NCBI GenBank assembly: GCA_030280995.1
Contig: JASXTE010000011.1
Coordinates: 8,005,501 to 8,069,500 of the forward strand
Source: Hemileia vastatrix
Taxonomy: Eukaryota; Basidiomycota; Pucciniomycetes; Pucciniales; Zaghouaniaceae
Length of the DNA stretch: 64,000 nt
Direction: 5' to 3'
Part shown: positions 43,080 to 54,596 of the stretch, in pieces
Position numbering within the stretch: the first letter of the stretch is position 1
Layout: each line of letters begins with the position of its first letter
Notes under the pieces: generated by a model
The model's input: only the letters and a program-made list of their open reading frames with translations
What the model was told of the DNA's origin: nothing
The model's database searches: none
Made by a program: the position numbers and the translations under genes

Positions 43080-44330
43080 CATAATATTGACCATTTTTAT
43101 ACATTCTGTAATGAATTCTTTTTTTCACTTTCTTGTTTTTCCAATTCACAACTAGCCATTTCTCTTTTAAATCCACATTATTTTGCTTTCTCCAAGAAAA
43201 TTTGAGCTCTTTCTATCTCCTCCACCTCAAATTTAGTCTTTTCAAAATTTGATTGAAGAAAAAAAAATATTCCTCCAAATCTAAGGACCATTGATCTTTC
43301 ATTAGCATACAATCAAATTTCATCTTCTCAAATTCAAGGGCATTTTTGAAATAGAGGATTTTTCTGAGAAAATTGAATAGAACAAGAATTAATATGTTAT
43401 TGAAGAAAATATATAGTGATCAAATCTTACTTATATCTTTTTTCTTAAAATAATGGTCAAGTGAGGACAAAGAGGTGGTTGAAGTATCACCATGTTTTAA
43501 AAGATGGTTCAAGTTAATTGAAGTTGAAGCCCAATTCTTTAGTTTGGAGTTTGAGCTAGAAGGTTCAGATGGTTCATCTAAATCAGGATTGTCATTGCCA
43601 GAATTGTTATTCTTTTTATAAATTTGAGTTTGAGTAGGAGGAGACTAGAAAAGAAAGAAAGAACAATTTATCAAAGAATTTATGAAAAAAGAAAAATTAA
43701 ACATACATCAATGAATTGGGGCTCTGAGGACTCAGATCTTCTTTGAAATAATTGTTCTGCTTGATAGTTAGGATTGTCTTTAGGTAATCTATGGTTAGAT
43801 GCTGGAGGGGATTGATGTTGTTAAAGTACAGGTGTGTTGGGATGATTATTAGATGTTTGAGAACTGGAGGGTATATACTTAGTAGTATTGTATATAAAAC
43901 AAGGTTTTACATCAACTCTGGAAGCAAAAAGAATATCCATTTTCTCTTAGAAATGACTCATGACATTGAGCTTTCTTGAAACAGTAGTAATTTAATTCTC
44001 CAAATCATCATCATCAATACCAAAGCCAGTGGAAGTGGAAGAAAAATGAGCATTTTTATATTTTGATTGATAACTTTTGAACCTTTCCTTCATTTTATTA
44101 GGATTAATGTCAATTCTTTCTTTTGTTTTTTTTACTTCATTTTCCATTAACAAGAAGCCATTGACCATTGATGAAGTTGGACTTCTCACATCCAAAACAT
44201 GCATCATAATTTGATTTAATTTTGAGGAAGTTGATGATGATGAGATAATTTAATTTTTCATAGCTTTCCAGACTTTGATTTTTCTGGTGAGGGACTTGCA
44301 TTACTGGAAGACCTTTGTGATGTAGTATTT
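43080..44330 (-). pseudogene. SANT/Myb-like protein pseudogene (transposon A)
   Basis: Best preserved at 44207-43992 (MVNGFLLMENE ... KMKERFKSYQSKYK ... STGFG), preceded in other frames by DACFG. It is followed by KLNVMSHF and DILFASRVDV segments that align with KLDSLCPYF and DSIFGEQADV of the gene at 54597. An intron-like GTATGT...TCTAG lies at the same relative place (about 43707-43647). A coiled-coil-like Glu/Lys-rich tail is detectable near 43330-43100. Several frameshifts and stops are present. A trihelix/SANT DNA-binding domain is the likely ancestral role. Confidence 0.6.
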
Positions 44331-44399
44331 TTTTGAGTTGCTGTCAGTTTATGCTAGTATCTAAGTATGATTTAATAGTAAATATTAATGATCCAAATA

Positions 44400-45540
44400 C
44401 TTATTTATAAATGATTTAGTGATTAAACCTCAGGGGAAGACTAATAAACTAGTTATTCTCAATGTAAACTCACAATACTTTGATTTTATGTGTGCTAGTG
44501 GTGGAAAATAGAATAATAAAATAAAGTTATAGCTTACTTAAAGATAATATCAATTTATAAAGGCTTTATAATATATTAATATATGATAATAATTGTGTTA
44601 TATTATTTATTTTATTTGTAGTAAGTAAGTGATGTCTAATAACCGTCAAAATCATCCCTCACTTATACCAAAATCCACTGGAGTGCACAGACCTTCAATC
44701 CACATGATGTCACTGCTATCCCCGGCAATTACAGCACTGTGAGGGCCCATCACCTCCCCATGGCATCCACTTCAAGCAGTTTCAACACCCAGATCTCCAG
44801 TAAGGACCCTCCATCACAATTAATGATACCACAGACCCATACCATAAATAGAATAAACAGAAAAAAGCAGATACCATAAAGAAACAGGTAAAATAACTCA
44901 TCCAAAGAGTATATAATGAAACCCAAAGCATATAAAGGAACCAAATTAACTGTCCAAGCCCCCAATAACATCCCCAAGCATCCATATTAACCCAGAAATC
45001 ATATCCCAACCCATCAATCCGTGAATATCCATCCAAGGAAGCAGATTAAGTTGTCCAAACTGAATATATGTGCCTAAAATAGGTGTATATGCTTGTGTAG
45101 GTGTTGTGAGTCCACTGAATAAGTCCATATGACCTAAAATAAGCAGAAAAACAAAGGTTATAGGCTATTAAGAGGCTAAAACCCACTTATAGACCTAAAT
45201 ATGCATAATATACTGCATATTTCACTGAATATGAGATTTATGTATACTTATAAGCTTATGTATGTCAATAATTACTTAATATCACTTAAGATAAACATAT
45301 TATGACTCCATTAACACCTTAATAAGTATTATTAGGCTATGGATAAGCTATTTAAACTACTAAAAGTCATATAATAGTGTAATAATTATATATATATGTA
45401 TTATAACCATATATATAAGTATTTTAATCTTTCTTTTAAGTAATAAGCCTAATGTAATTAAGGCTATCTTATTTTAAACATAAGAATTACTCAGTCCTGG
45501 AGATACCTAGGCTGAGAGTTTCCTTTTGAGTGTTAGATTT
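44400..45540 (-). repeat. LTR-like block inside transposon A
   Basis: The minus-strand start TATCTCCAGGACTGAGTAA (about 45510-45488) matches the start of the LTR-like block at 58914 (TATCCCCAGGACTGAGTAA). The two blocks share style but diverge quickly, so the left end is uncertain. The open frames at 44750-45128 are not supported. Confidence 0.35.
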
Positions 45541-45901
45541 TCTGGAAGGCATTATGAAACTGGTATGTTACAAGAAAAGATATTAAGAGGCTGAAAACAT
45601 AAAAAAGAAGGAGAAAAACATGCCTGGTTAAAATGTCTGAAATCTCAGTGAGGAGTGTATGCCAAGGATTGATGAGGGGATGGAGGTCTGGGTGTCTCAT
45701 GTGACAGGGATGGGGTAGGCAAGAAAGGATGATGTGGCCAACATGTGGTTGTGAAAAAAAAAATTAGGAAAAAAGTGCTTATTTGAACTCATAACTGGCA
45801 CCCATTTTTGAAATAAGTGACTTTTTTGCAAAATTTAAGAGCTGATTTGGTTTTAAATCAAAACTTAAGTTGAGTTCAGATTTGCCAGAACTGACACCCC
45901 T

Positions 45902-46370
45902 AATGGGTGGATACATAGGTTTTATTTCTGTTTTGGTGAATTGTTTAATGGCAACTCTATATTCTTTGTTACACTTATCTTTTTTTGTTTTATATTCTTT
46001 TTAACCTGTAACTACATCTGAGTGAAGTTTTATTGGGTCTTACTTGCCTATATATAAAGGCCTTGTTTCTTGTTTGTAGTTGCCATTACTTGCATTACTT
46101 TATATTTTGAAATAACAACTATTTGTTACAACTATACATATTTTTCTTATAATTTTAATGTGTTGTTTACTACCATTAGAATTTATGAAATTTGTATACA
46201 CAAGGTTGCTTTAAGAGTGGTTCAATTATTAATTGAAGTCTTGTTTTTAGCAGAGAGAAATCATAAACTTACCTATAACTGTCATTATAATTCCCCTATA
46301 AGTCAATTGTCATTATCTTCATTTCCCTTCCACTTGTCTTTCTTCTCCTTTCTTTTCAATTTCTAGTTTT
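45902..46370 (+). repeat. LTR/promoter-like debris
   Basis: A CCTATATATAAAGGCCTTG box near 46030-46050 with downstream T-rich sequence resembles an LTR promoter. Transposon A appears to be inserted in this sequence. The short hydrophobic open frame here is not supported. Confidence 0.3.
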
Positions 46371-46377
46371 TTTTATT

Positions 46378-46432
46378 CCTTCTTCTTCTTCTTCTTCTTC
46401 TTCTTCTTCTTCTTCTTCTTTTTCTTCTGTAT
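46378..46432. repeat. (TTC)n microsatellite
   Basis: About 18 consecutive TTC units, followed by imperfect (CTTT)n near 46650-46680. Confidence 0.9.
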
Positions 46433-46439
46433 ATTTCTT

Positions 46440-46870
46440 CACCTTCTAGATGACCAGCCAACACTTTCTGCCATTTTTTTTAAATTGTCTTGGAATGATT
46501 GCCAGGATATTCCCTGACTGTTTCTGAACATTTTCTGTCATTTATTTTTTATTTTTTAGTTTTAGTTTTTATTTTGATCAGAAAGAATTTGAAAATGCTG
46601 GAAGCATATTTTTAAGCTTTTTGCTAACGTTTTTTTTTTTTGGTTTTTTTTTTCTTTCTTTCTTTCTTTCTTTCTTTTTTTTTAAAAAAAAAAACATCTT
46701 GGAAACATGACCAAGACATTCCCTGAATTTTTCTAAGCATTTTCTGACATCTTTTTATTTTATTTTATTTTTTCATTATTGGAAACAACTCAGAAATACT
46801 GCCAGAAGCATTTCTCCCAAGTCATTTTCTAACTTTTTTTTTTTTTATAAAAAAAAAATATAAAAAAAAA
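46440..46870. repeat. Degenerate TTTTCTGACATTTT repeat
   Basis: Roughly three diverged units of about 120 bp with CATTTTCTG(A/T)C(A/T)T, GGAAA(C/A) and poly-T/poly-A stretches. It is similar in style to 18118-18640. Non-coding. Confidence 0.45.
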
Positions 46871-47399
46871 ATGACACAAACACCTTTAGTGTCAATAATC
46901 TTGTGAAAAAGTTTACTTATTTTTAGTTGTCCTTTTTGGATTAACCAAAGTTTGATAAACTGGGTGGTAAGTAAATGAAGGTGTGAAGGTTCAGTAAAAA
47001 CTAAAAACTTTAGGCAGGGAAGCTAAGTATGGTAAATAAAGGATTTTCTAAAGTTTAATTTTTATCTCTTAAACTTATAATTAATAAGTCATTAAATATA
47101 ATGATCAACTTTAAGTAATGGGTCAATGGACCTTGCTGCTGTATAAAGGTCATCATTCAATCAATTAATTGATTGAAAGAGTTTACAATACAATTTCTTT
47201 TCATATGTTCTCTAAACCATGATAAGTAGTTTGGAACATATGTTGAACACTAGGTTCAGGAATTGCAGAAAGTTTCAGAAGTGGATATTCTAGTTTGTTG
47301 GTGAATAGGAGGTGTTCAGGAAGTAAGGTAGTGGTTCTCTAACAGGTAACTCATATAAACCAAATCTAAATCAGCATTGGAATTTGTGTCAGACTCAAT

Positions 47400-47934
47400 A
47401 TAATAAGTTCAAGGAAGTTCCACAGCATTAATGGGGTATTTTTGAAGCTGTTGACAATATGAAGGACTCATGTTAGTGTTTGGGGGCAAAATAAAAAATA
47501 TAAGGGTGAGAGGAATTAAGGGTTTTAGTATGATGTTAGTAGGACCTTAAGACTTGATGCATGGTGTACTGTGCATGTATAAATGAGCCCCTAAGGATTA
47601 AGTGAAGAAAACGATTAAGGTATGGGCATGTGCGTACCTGGTGCTGGCTGATCAAGTTAAGGGGATGCAGTGCTTGAAAGGCTTGGATGTATCCAACAGA
47701 TGGTGTGTTAAGGGACAAACATGCTGTTGAAGTAAATCTGGTATTCACAAGGGTACTTCAAATTAAAATGACTTGGTGCCTTTTTCGCAGCATGCTTGAA
47801 TGGTGTATATGGTAATGTTTGACACCTCCTAATGTGAGATTGAGGGCGAAACATACTGTCAAAATATGCCTGTCCAGAACAGGTGTAATTCATTTTTGAT
47901 GGCAGATTTGGAACATTGTTTGTGGTGTGTTTAT
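47400..47934. repeat. Repeat family R1, copy 2 (interrupted at 47935)
   Basis: Matches 19690-20110 and resumes at 49434-49470 after the nested composite. In copy 1 the join GTTTATGTGGCATAT is continuous, which defines the insertion. Confidence 0.55.
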
Positions 47935-47973
47935 TGTTGACACGACATCAGCTAGACTCCGGATAGAACCATA

Positions 47974-48385
47974 TACAGCCATATTGGCAACTCTTGGTGC
48001 AGCAAGCCAACAAAAGGGAAAGTTAGGCATAGCATTTTTGACTGACAGAGACTGACATATCTGACATTTATTGCAGATCTGTCAGTGTTTGGCAACCAGT
48101 CTACAATTGATCAACACCACCATGCTGCCACCAGGTCTCCCCTACCCAGGTTTCCCTCCTCCCATCCACCTCATCCACTCATCTATCCTTTAGATCAAAT
48201 CAACCCCTTCCTCGTGGATGAGGTGGATGGGAGGAGGGAAACCTGGTGGCAGCATGGTGGTGTGGATTGATTGTAGACTGGTCGCCAAACACTGACAGAT
48301 ATGTCAGTCTCTGTCAGTCAAAAATGCTGTGCCTAACTCGCCCTTTTGTTGGCTTGCTGCACCAAGAGTTGCCAATATGGCTGTA
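47974..48385. mobile_element. 412-bp foldback MITE flanked by TA
   Basis: Two near-perfect inverted arms of about 170-190 bp (TACAGCCATATTGG... inverted at ...CCAATATGGCTGTA) surround a centre at about 48160-48200. TA lies on each side. Length, TA duplication and TACAG ends fit a Tc1/mariner-derived MITE, which is inference. The arms carry inverted TGACTGACAGAGACTGACA stretches. Confidence 0.8.
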
Positions 48386-48399
48386 TATATTACTTTACC

Positions 48400-48510
48400 T
48401 GTTGACACGGCATCAGCTAGACTCCAGATAGAACCGGAGGAACCAGTGATGAAGTGTTTCCAGGTAGATATAGTTGATAGCTAAGTGCATAAGGATCTAG
48501 GTCTGTAACA
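48400..48510 (-). repeat. 3' LTR of miniature element
   Basis: 111 bp, about 95% identical by eye to 49323-49433. A polypurine tract adjoins it at 48511-48523. Confidence 0.8.
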
Positions 48511-49322
48511 TCCCCCCCACTTCGCTATCAACTTATATCAGGATAACCGTACATAAACAGATTTAACTAGAAATAAAGAAAAGAAAATAGAACTAATTTA
48601 ATGAGAGTGCAGAAAAAGAAAACAAAAGAAAAAACTTAAAAGCAACAAAATATCTAAAACCTAATGTAAGCTAGTACAATAGTTAGATGTATTTAGCAAG
48701 AGTAAAGAAAAGGATAATGAATAAGTAAATACATCCCCCCCCCATCAAGATAGCACCATACTACCATGTACTCTACAAAAAATAAAAGTAATAACTAAAG
48801 TACTATTGAGAACGGATTTGACGAGAAAGGAAAGACAAGTGGCAGTTGAGATTTGAGACAGTCGGCGCAAAAATTGAAGATTGAGCAAAATTGGAAGTTT
48901 GAAATAAAAGGTGTGAAGTTGAAGATTTCCAGCCTTGCTCTTGTAAGGGTGTAGTTTGCAGAGAATTGAGATGCAAAGGAGTAGGAAGTGTTGCCTTTTG
49001 GGGTCAACATGTAACGAAAATGAGATATAATGAGAATAAGTCTTTATCGAGATGGGTTTTGAGAATTGTAGCCCGTTAAGGCCAAGGGAAAGGGAAGATG
49101 GCGTATAGAAGATTAAGAGGAATTGGAGGCTGTTTCTGGCCACAAAAGCGAGCAGGAATGAGTCGGCTAAGACCCGAGATGACACCCGTATCCGGCATCA
49201 AAGGGAAGGGGAAGGTTTGTTAAACCAGCAATAAGTTGTTGGACTCAAGAAGCTGGTGGGTTCTACTTTTACTTCATTACAAAGTGGAGCTGCTGAACTA
49301 CCATGCGGGACAGCCCATAACC

Positions 49323-49433
49323 TGTTGACACGGCATCAGCTAGACTCCGGATAGAACCGGAGGAACCAATGATGACGTGTCTCCAGGTAGATATAGTTGA
49401 TAGCTAAGTACATAAGGATCTAGGTCTGTAACA
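49323..49433 (-). repeat. 5' LTR of miniature element
   Basis: 111 bp, TGTTACAG...TCAACA in element orientation, followed outside by TTTAT. Confidence 0.8.
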
Positions 49434-50873
49434 TTTATGTGATGTATATGATCATGTTTGAGACCTTGGTGATTTGCTGGTCTTATCTACCTTCTATAAC
49501 TTTTAAATTTTTCATTTTCTAGCTACATGAATTGCAATGGCTACCTATAATAAAAGAAGATCACTCCATAGCATAGATGAAATGAGATTACAAGTTCTCT
49601 CTCTTTTTTTTTTTTTTTCATATGGCTGATTGGATTTTAAAAACAACACATTTCTATTCAACTACAACCAAAAACAAGACTTCAAGATCACTCTGCACTT
49701 GTGTATAAATGATAGCCCATTTATACATTGATAAAAGAAAATAGTGTTGGTCAGGTAATTTTATTTGAATATACAAGTGAGGGAAGTAAGTAAGCTAGCT
49801 AAAAATTGTTTTGATAAGATTGGGCTCACTTTATCTATCAATGAACATTCCAACCTATTCAACCCATTTTCTGGACCAACAAACTTACTAGAAACGCAGC
49901 ATCGAAAATGAAATATATTTAACAGGGTAGTGAGAATCTCCAAACTGGTTAATAAAACCTGAAAGAACACCAAAAATACAATCAGGCACTCAACTTCAAT
50001 ATTCAACATCATGGAGAATTCTTCTTAACAAAACAACAATGAGAAAAAGACAGGTGAATAAGGAAGAAGAAGAAAAAGAAGAAGAAATAAAATAAATAAA
50101 TAAAAAGAACTTAGATACATACATACTTACATATGTACTATCTTTCCCTTTTGAAAAACTAACTCTTTCGATTCAAAGCATCCGACTCCCCCCTCTGTCC
50201 ACTCTGTAGCCTCAATGCAAAGGACACGCCTGAGCATGTGTTACTATTTTGCCCTGCTCATCAGGAGGATTGCCTTCTCTTGAGTAGAGCTGCTGCCAAA
50301 CACAAAATGGCCTTCTCCACTTCCTCGCTCCTTAAACCCTCCCCCATTATCTCCCATGTTGCTTCCTTTTTACTTCTCACCAATGGATTCCCAAATAATT
50401 TATCTCTCTCTACCTAGCATATTAGTTGTTCCTGAACATTGCCCTCACCCTCGCTATCTAGTAGCTCCTAGCCATCCATGTAATTAGACTATAGCCTCTG
50501 CTCCCTTTTTCCTTCATTCCCCTTTGTCGGGTGAGATTGTATGAATTAAATATAAAAAAAAATATGTACTATCGTCAAAGAAAACGACTTCTACTTTCCT
50601 TTGTAAACCAGATAGTTTCCATAGCAACCAACGGAATGATCGAGTCATGCAAAATCCAAGACAAAATTGCAATGTGGAAGATTTGGTTTTGCATAAATCA
50701 CCAAGCATTTATTCTGATTCAATTTTTTTTTGTGTTTTTTTTTTTTTTTTCATTTTTAGTCTTTTGGGTGAGTTAAGTTGGAGCGGTGAAAGAAAGAGAA
50801 GGAAAAAGTATCATTCAAGGAAAGCATTTTACTCAGAGAGAAGACCATTAGAAAAGTACATTGGGTCATCAAA
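49434..50873. other. Intergenic region upstream of U2AF1
   Basis: After about 40 bp of R1 repeat this is mixed sequence with no supported gene. An AAGAAG/AAATAAAT simple repeat lies at 50056-50105 and a poly-T at 50738-50750. The U2AF1 promoter should lie in its last few hundred bases, but no clear TATA box is visible. Confidence 0.5.
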
Positions 50874-51723
50874 ATGGCTTCTCATCTTAGTAATATTTAT
50901 GGCTCAGAGCAGGTAAAGTGATCCATCCTCTACCTCTCTTTTTTATCTGGGTTTTTAATTTTAATTTTTTTTTCCTTCTCCCTTTGAAATACTGAATCCA
51001 TAAATGATAACAGGATAAAGTGAACTGTTCATTCTACTTGAAAATAGGAGCTTGTCGACATGGCGAACGATGTTCACGAAAACACATCAAACCGACATTT
51101 TCTCAAACACTCGTCATAGCTAATATGTATCAAAACCCAGCTCATGATCCGAATTGTAAACTATCGGAAGCAGAATTAGCTTCTTATTTTGAAACGTTTT
51201 ATGAAGATGTGTTTTGTGAATTAGTTAAATATGGACATTTACTTGAAATGCATGTTTGCGATAATGTGGGAGATCATTTAATCGGGAATGTGTATGCTCG
51301 ATATGATTGGGAGGATGAAGCTCAAGCAGCTGTGGACGCTTTTAACCAGAGGTGGTATGCTGGTCAGTTTCTCTTTCTATTATCTTTATTCTATCTTCAT
51401 GCTCTTTCTTTTCTTCTTTAACTGAAATCATGATCACTCTCTTCTTCTCCATCCATATATAATTACAAACATAAATATATATCTAATCTCTACGATCAAT
51501 ATGAATGCATTACTTTCCCCGCTCTCCCCCCCCCCCCCCCCCCCTTTGTTCATCTTTTTAAGGTCGGCCGTTGTTTGCTGAACTTTCGCCAGTGACCGAC
51601 TTTCGAGAAGCATGTTGTCGGCAAAACGATATGGGTGAATGTAATCGAGGAGGATTTTGTAATTTCATGTGATTCATTCGATTTTTCTTTGACCTCTCCT
51701 CACATATCATTACTCTTTTTCTT

Positions 51724-51755
<32 letters not shown>

Positions 51756-52373
51756 CTCACACCTTTTTTTGTTTTCAGTATCATAACCTGTTTTTTTTTT
51801 CTTTTGATAACTAACTAAGTACCTTTTTCTCTTTCATCACACCGATTGCGATCGCGATCACTCCCATTCACTTCTTATCAACATGATACAATTATATGCA
51901 AATACACATGCACACCCACTCATCCACCCTATATATATAGGCACCTCAAAGAACCGCGTGCTCAACTTGTAAGAGAATTACACGCACAACAAAGAGTCGA
52001 ACGGAAACTCAATCCATCAGCCCGAGACAAGGAACGAGCCAAGGAAATGGCAGAGTTCGGAAGTAATCATGACGCGGTTGATGATCGTCACAGTAACGGA
52101 CATGATGATCGTCGAGAGACGCGTAATGATCGACGAGAATTCCGGGATGGAAGAGAAAGTCGGGATCGACGGGAAGATTGGGATAGAGATCGGGATAGGG
52201 ATAGAGATAGGGACAGGGATAGGGACAGAGATAGAGATAGAGAAAGAAGAGACGAGCGACGGAGTGAAGTGCGTGAAGAAAGACGTAGACATGAGGATCG
52301 CCCAAGAGAAAGAGATAGGGAACGCGATAGAGACAGGGATAGGGAAAGAGAACCCGATAGACGAAGGTTTTAA
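50874..52373 (+). CDS. U2AF1: U2AF small subunit (U2AF35/U2AF23), splicing factor
   Basis: Four exons (50874-50912, 51014-51362, 51563-51668, 51941-52373) give 308 residues. All three introns keep frame: phase 0, phase 1, then an ATG codon split AT|G. Domains in order are a CCCH zinc finger (C-X8-C-X5-C-X3-H) near residues 18-37, an RRM of the U2AF-homology type with the canonical FYEDV and WYAGRP motifs, a second CCCH finger (C-X7-C-X5-C-X3-H), and an Arg/Asp/Glu-rich tail with long RD dipeptide runs instead of a classical RS domain. The protein recognises the AG of 3' splice sites with the U2AF large subunit in the nucleus. The third donor (GTGATT) is weak. Intron 2 contains a 20-bp poly-C run. 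It is convergent with SPC3. Confidence 0.93.
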
Positions 52374-52945
52374 AACAGTTGATATAGTTTTTTTCATTCT
52401 TTTTATTTTATTTTATTTTCCTTTCTTTTTTTTTTTTTTGTCTAGGGCAAGATAAGATTTTTTTTATTTTTTTTTTAAAAAAGATGGAATTGTTTTTGAA
52501 TTTTTTTAATAGAAAACAATGAAGTTTTATTATATACTAATCAATCAATAAACCAATCGAGTTATTTGCTTATATATCTATATATATATGAATCATCTAA
52601 TGTAAAAAATTAGCAAACAGAAAAAAATAAAAAAATAAAAAAAGAAGGAAAAGGAAAAAGAAAAAGAAAAAGAAAAAGAAAGAGAAAAAACAAGAAAAGG
52701 AAAAAGAAAAGACAACACAAGACAAGATCAAGATGAGAAATAAAACCACACTAGTGATGACAATTTTTCCTTTTTTTTTGTTTTAATATAAGGAAACAAT
52801 TCAATTTGGAAAACCCAAGGATATATCTGAGATTATTTTAAAGTCACACGCTTTCTCTTCCTCTTTTCATCCTCATCGTTCTCCCTCTCTCTCTCTCTGT
52901 CTCTCTTTCTCTCTCATACATACACACCCTGTGAGTGAATGTTTT
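52374..52945. other. Convergent intergenic region
   Basis: 3' flanks of U2AF1 and SPC3. It contains poly-T, (AAGAAA)n near 52640-52690 and (CT)n near 52880-52912. No gene was seen. Confidence 0.6.
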
Positions 52946-53076
52946 TTATTGTATTCTCCTTGCAGGAAATTCGACAGGTTTTGCAGTCTGGCCCACTGTT
53001 CCCCAGGTAAGCGCTCCAACATTAGGCATAAGATTGTAGTGTAATGTGAAAGTGGCCGATACGTTCCTAATACATG

Positions 53077-53112
<36 letters not shown>

Positions 53113-53683
53113 GAATGGATGAGTTTTCTGATCTAGATCATCACCAACATGAAATTTAAATGAATTCATAACTATCTCTCCATCTCCATCTCTTTCAATC
53201 TCTCTTTTTAAACATAAATGAATGAATAAATGAATTAGAAAAACTGACTTGAATGAACCGGTGATTTCCTTAAACGAATATTTATTCTTAGCACCACTAA
53301 GATTGATTTTAGCATCTGAAGATCTTCTAACGATTCTATCCCATACGACGACTTCGTTATGAGGATATTGATCGGTTTGATATTTTGCTGTTAAGTAAAT
53401 GAATAATTGTTTAGTGTTATAATTGAATAAGGGTTGTAAATCTATATTATGTTAATTGATGAATTTAGTTGTTGTGATTGTGGCAGAGATGATGGAATGA
53501 AGTTAGCATGGATTGTGTAAAGTTAAGAGAAGAGATGTATATATGTGTGTGTGTGTGTGGGGGAGGGGGAAGAAAGAGTAAAAGTACCAGCTTGTAAATC
53601 GAATCGAATATTAGCCCATTCACGATTAGAACGTTCATGATAATCCCTAGAATCACGACCCCAAACGCTTTTAAAAGAATAAT

Positions 53684-53736
<53 letters not shown>

Positions 53737-54035
53737 ATTTATCAAATCGAAAAGATGGATGATAAAATTAAAAAAGAAAAAGAAACAAGAAAAGATGAGT
53801 TACACGTCAACGTTAGATATTTCGACACGAGCGGGTTTGAGAGACGGGTTAGAGAAGTAACCGGTGATAGATAGAGCAACCAAAAGAGCTATCAGACATG
53901 AAGAAGCACAAGCTCTTTAATTGATTTTAGAATGAAAGAAAAGGAAGATAGTGAGTAAGATATTGACAGACAGAGAGAGCAAGAAAAGAAAGAAGCATAC
54001 GAGATAGCATTTAAACGCTGCAAAAGACTATACAT
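52946..54035 (-). CDS. SPC3: Signal peptidase complex subunit 3
   Basis: Five exons on the minus strand (54035-54001, 53914-53804, 53667-53588, 53441-53249, 53066-52946) sum to 540 nt, 179 residues, the usual SPC3 length. The start MYSLLQRLNAIS leads into one membrane segment (residues about 16-32). A lumenal domain follows with the family hallmarks WGRDSRDYHERSNREWANI, LFNYNTKQLFIYLTA and EVVVWDRIV, then LHYNLMPNVGALTWG near the end. All splice phases agree. It is a core subunit of the ER signal peptidase complex. Introns carry an (AG)n run (53691-53730) and a (TAA)n run (53084-53108). Confidence 0.92.
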
Positions 54036-54350
54036 GATAGACGAAAGAAAGAAGAAGGAAAATCGAGATGAGAATCAAGACGAAAGAAGAGAAGAATTTG
54101 TCTGTCTGACGTGGAGGAAAAAACGATTACTCGAAACACTTTTCACCCAACTCGCTCAAACAAACAAACAACTTCAACTTCTCCTTCACCGTTCTTGGGA
54201 ATCCTCAACAAGACCTATCAAATTTAATTAGCTGTGGCACTATGTTGTTGGGTGTCAAATGGTATTGTAACTTCCTTGAAACATTTATAAATTTACTTGA
54301 CTTTCCTTGTCAACTTATGTAGGACAGCAGAGGACTTTCTTGGATGTATT
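54036..54350. other. SPC3 upstream region
   Basis: Probable promoter of SPC3 (minus strand). A 65-codon open frame at 54034-54231 looks accidental. No recognisable motif. Confidence 0.4.
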
Positions 54351-54596
54351 AGGGGGTATCAATGTTCAGGGATCTGCAATTAAATTAATTGCAGATAAAA
54401 ATCCTTATACCCCAATTATCTTCTGCAATTATTTTTGCTAATAATTGGGTTATTAGACACTTTACGTGTCAATGTTCACCTCTTATCCGACATTTTTCTA
54501 CTCTATTTTTCATAACCACATCTTGGACAACTTTCTGTCATAACCACATCTTGCCCTACTTTCATTCATAACCATGTCTTTGACTACTCTCTGGAT

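Larger units (their letters stand above)
40617..45901. mobile_element. DNA transposon A carrying TET-like and SANT-like genes
   Basis: The left end AGGGGCTGTCAGTTCTGG and the right end, inverted, AGGGGTGTCAGTTCTGG form terminal repeats. AAT is duplicated at 40614-40616 and 45902-45904. Inside lie a TET/JBP-like remnant (plus) and a SANT/Myb-like pseudogene (minus), convergent, with a tandem repeat between them. The same cassette in reverse occurs at 54351-57490. No transposase was recognised, and the superfamily is uncertain. The GGGG-rich end and 3-bp duplication loosely recall PIF/Harbinger. Confidence 0.65.
47935..49433 (-). mobile_element. Miniature LTR element composite (TRIM-like) with 5-bp target duplication
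   Basis: TTTAT flanks it on both sides (47930-47934 and 49434-49438). On the minus strand it has 111-bp LTRs of the TGTTACAGACC...GTGTCAACA type at 49433-49323 and 48510-48400. The internal region is 812 bp and ends in a polypurine tract (GAAGTGGGGGGGA) directly before the 3' LTR. A third, partial LTR copy (47935-47970) lies beyond, separated by a foldback insertion. There is no gag or pol, so it is non-autonomous. The 146-codon open frame at 49185-48745 matches nothing I recognise. Confidence 0.75.

Noticed and set aside
44750..45128. Overlapping open frames rich in Trp/Gly/Tyr on the minus strand
   Set aside because: They overlap in different frames inside an LTR-like block, and no conserved pattern was seen.
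48745..49185. 146-codon frame in the miniature LTR element as a gag
   Set aside because: No capsid, zinc knuckle or protease motif; the element fits a gene-less TRIM.
52009..52397. Antisense open frames opposite the RD-rich tail of U2AF1
   Set aside because: By-product of the repetitive GATAGAGATAGG-type codons.
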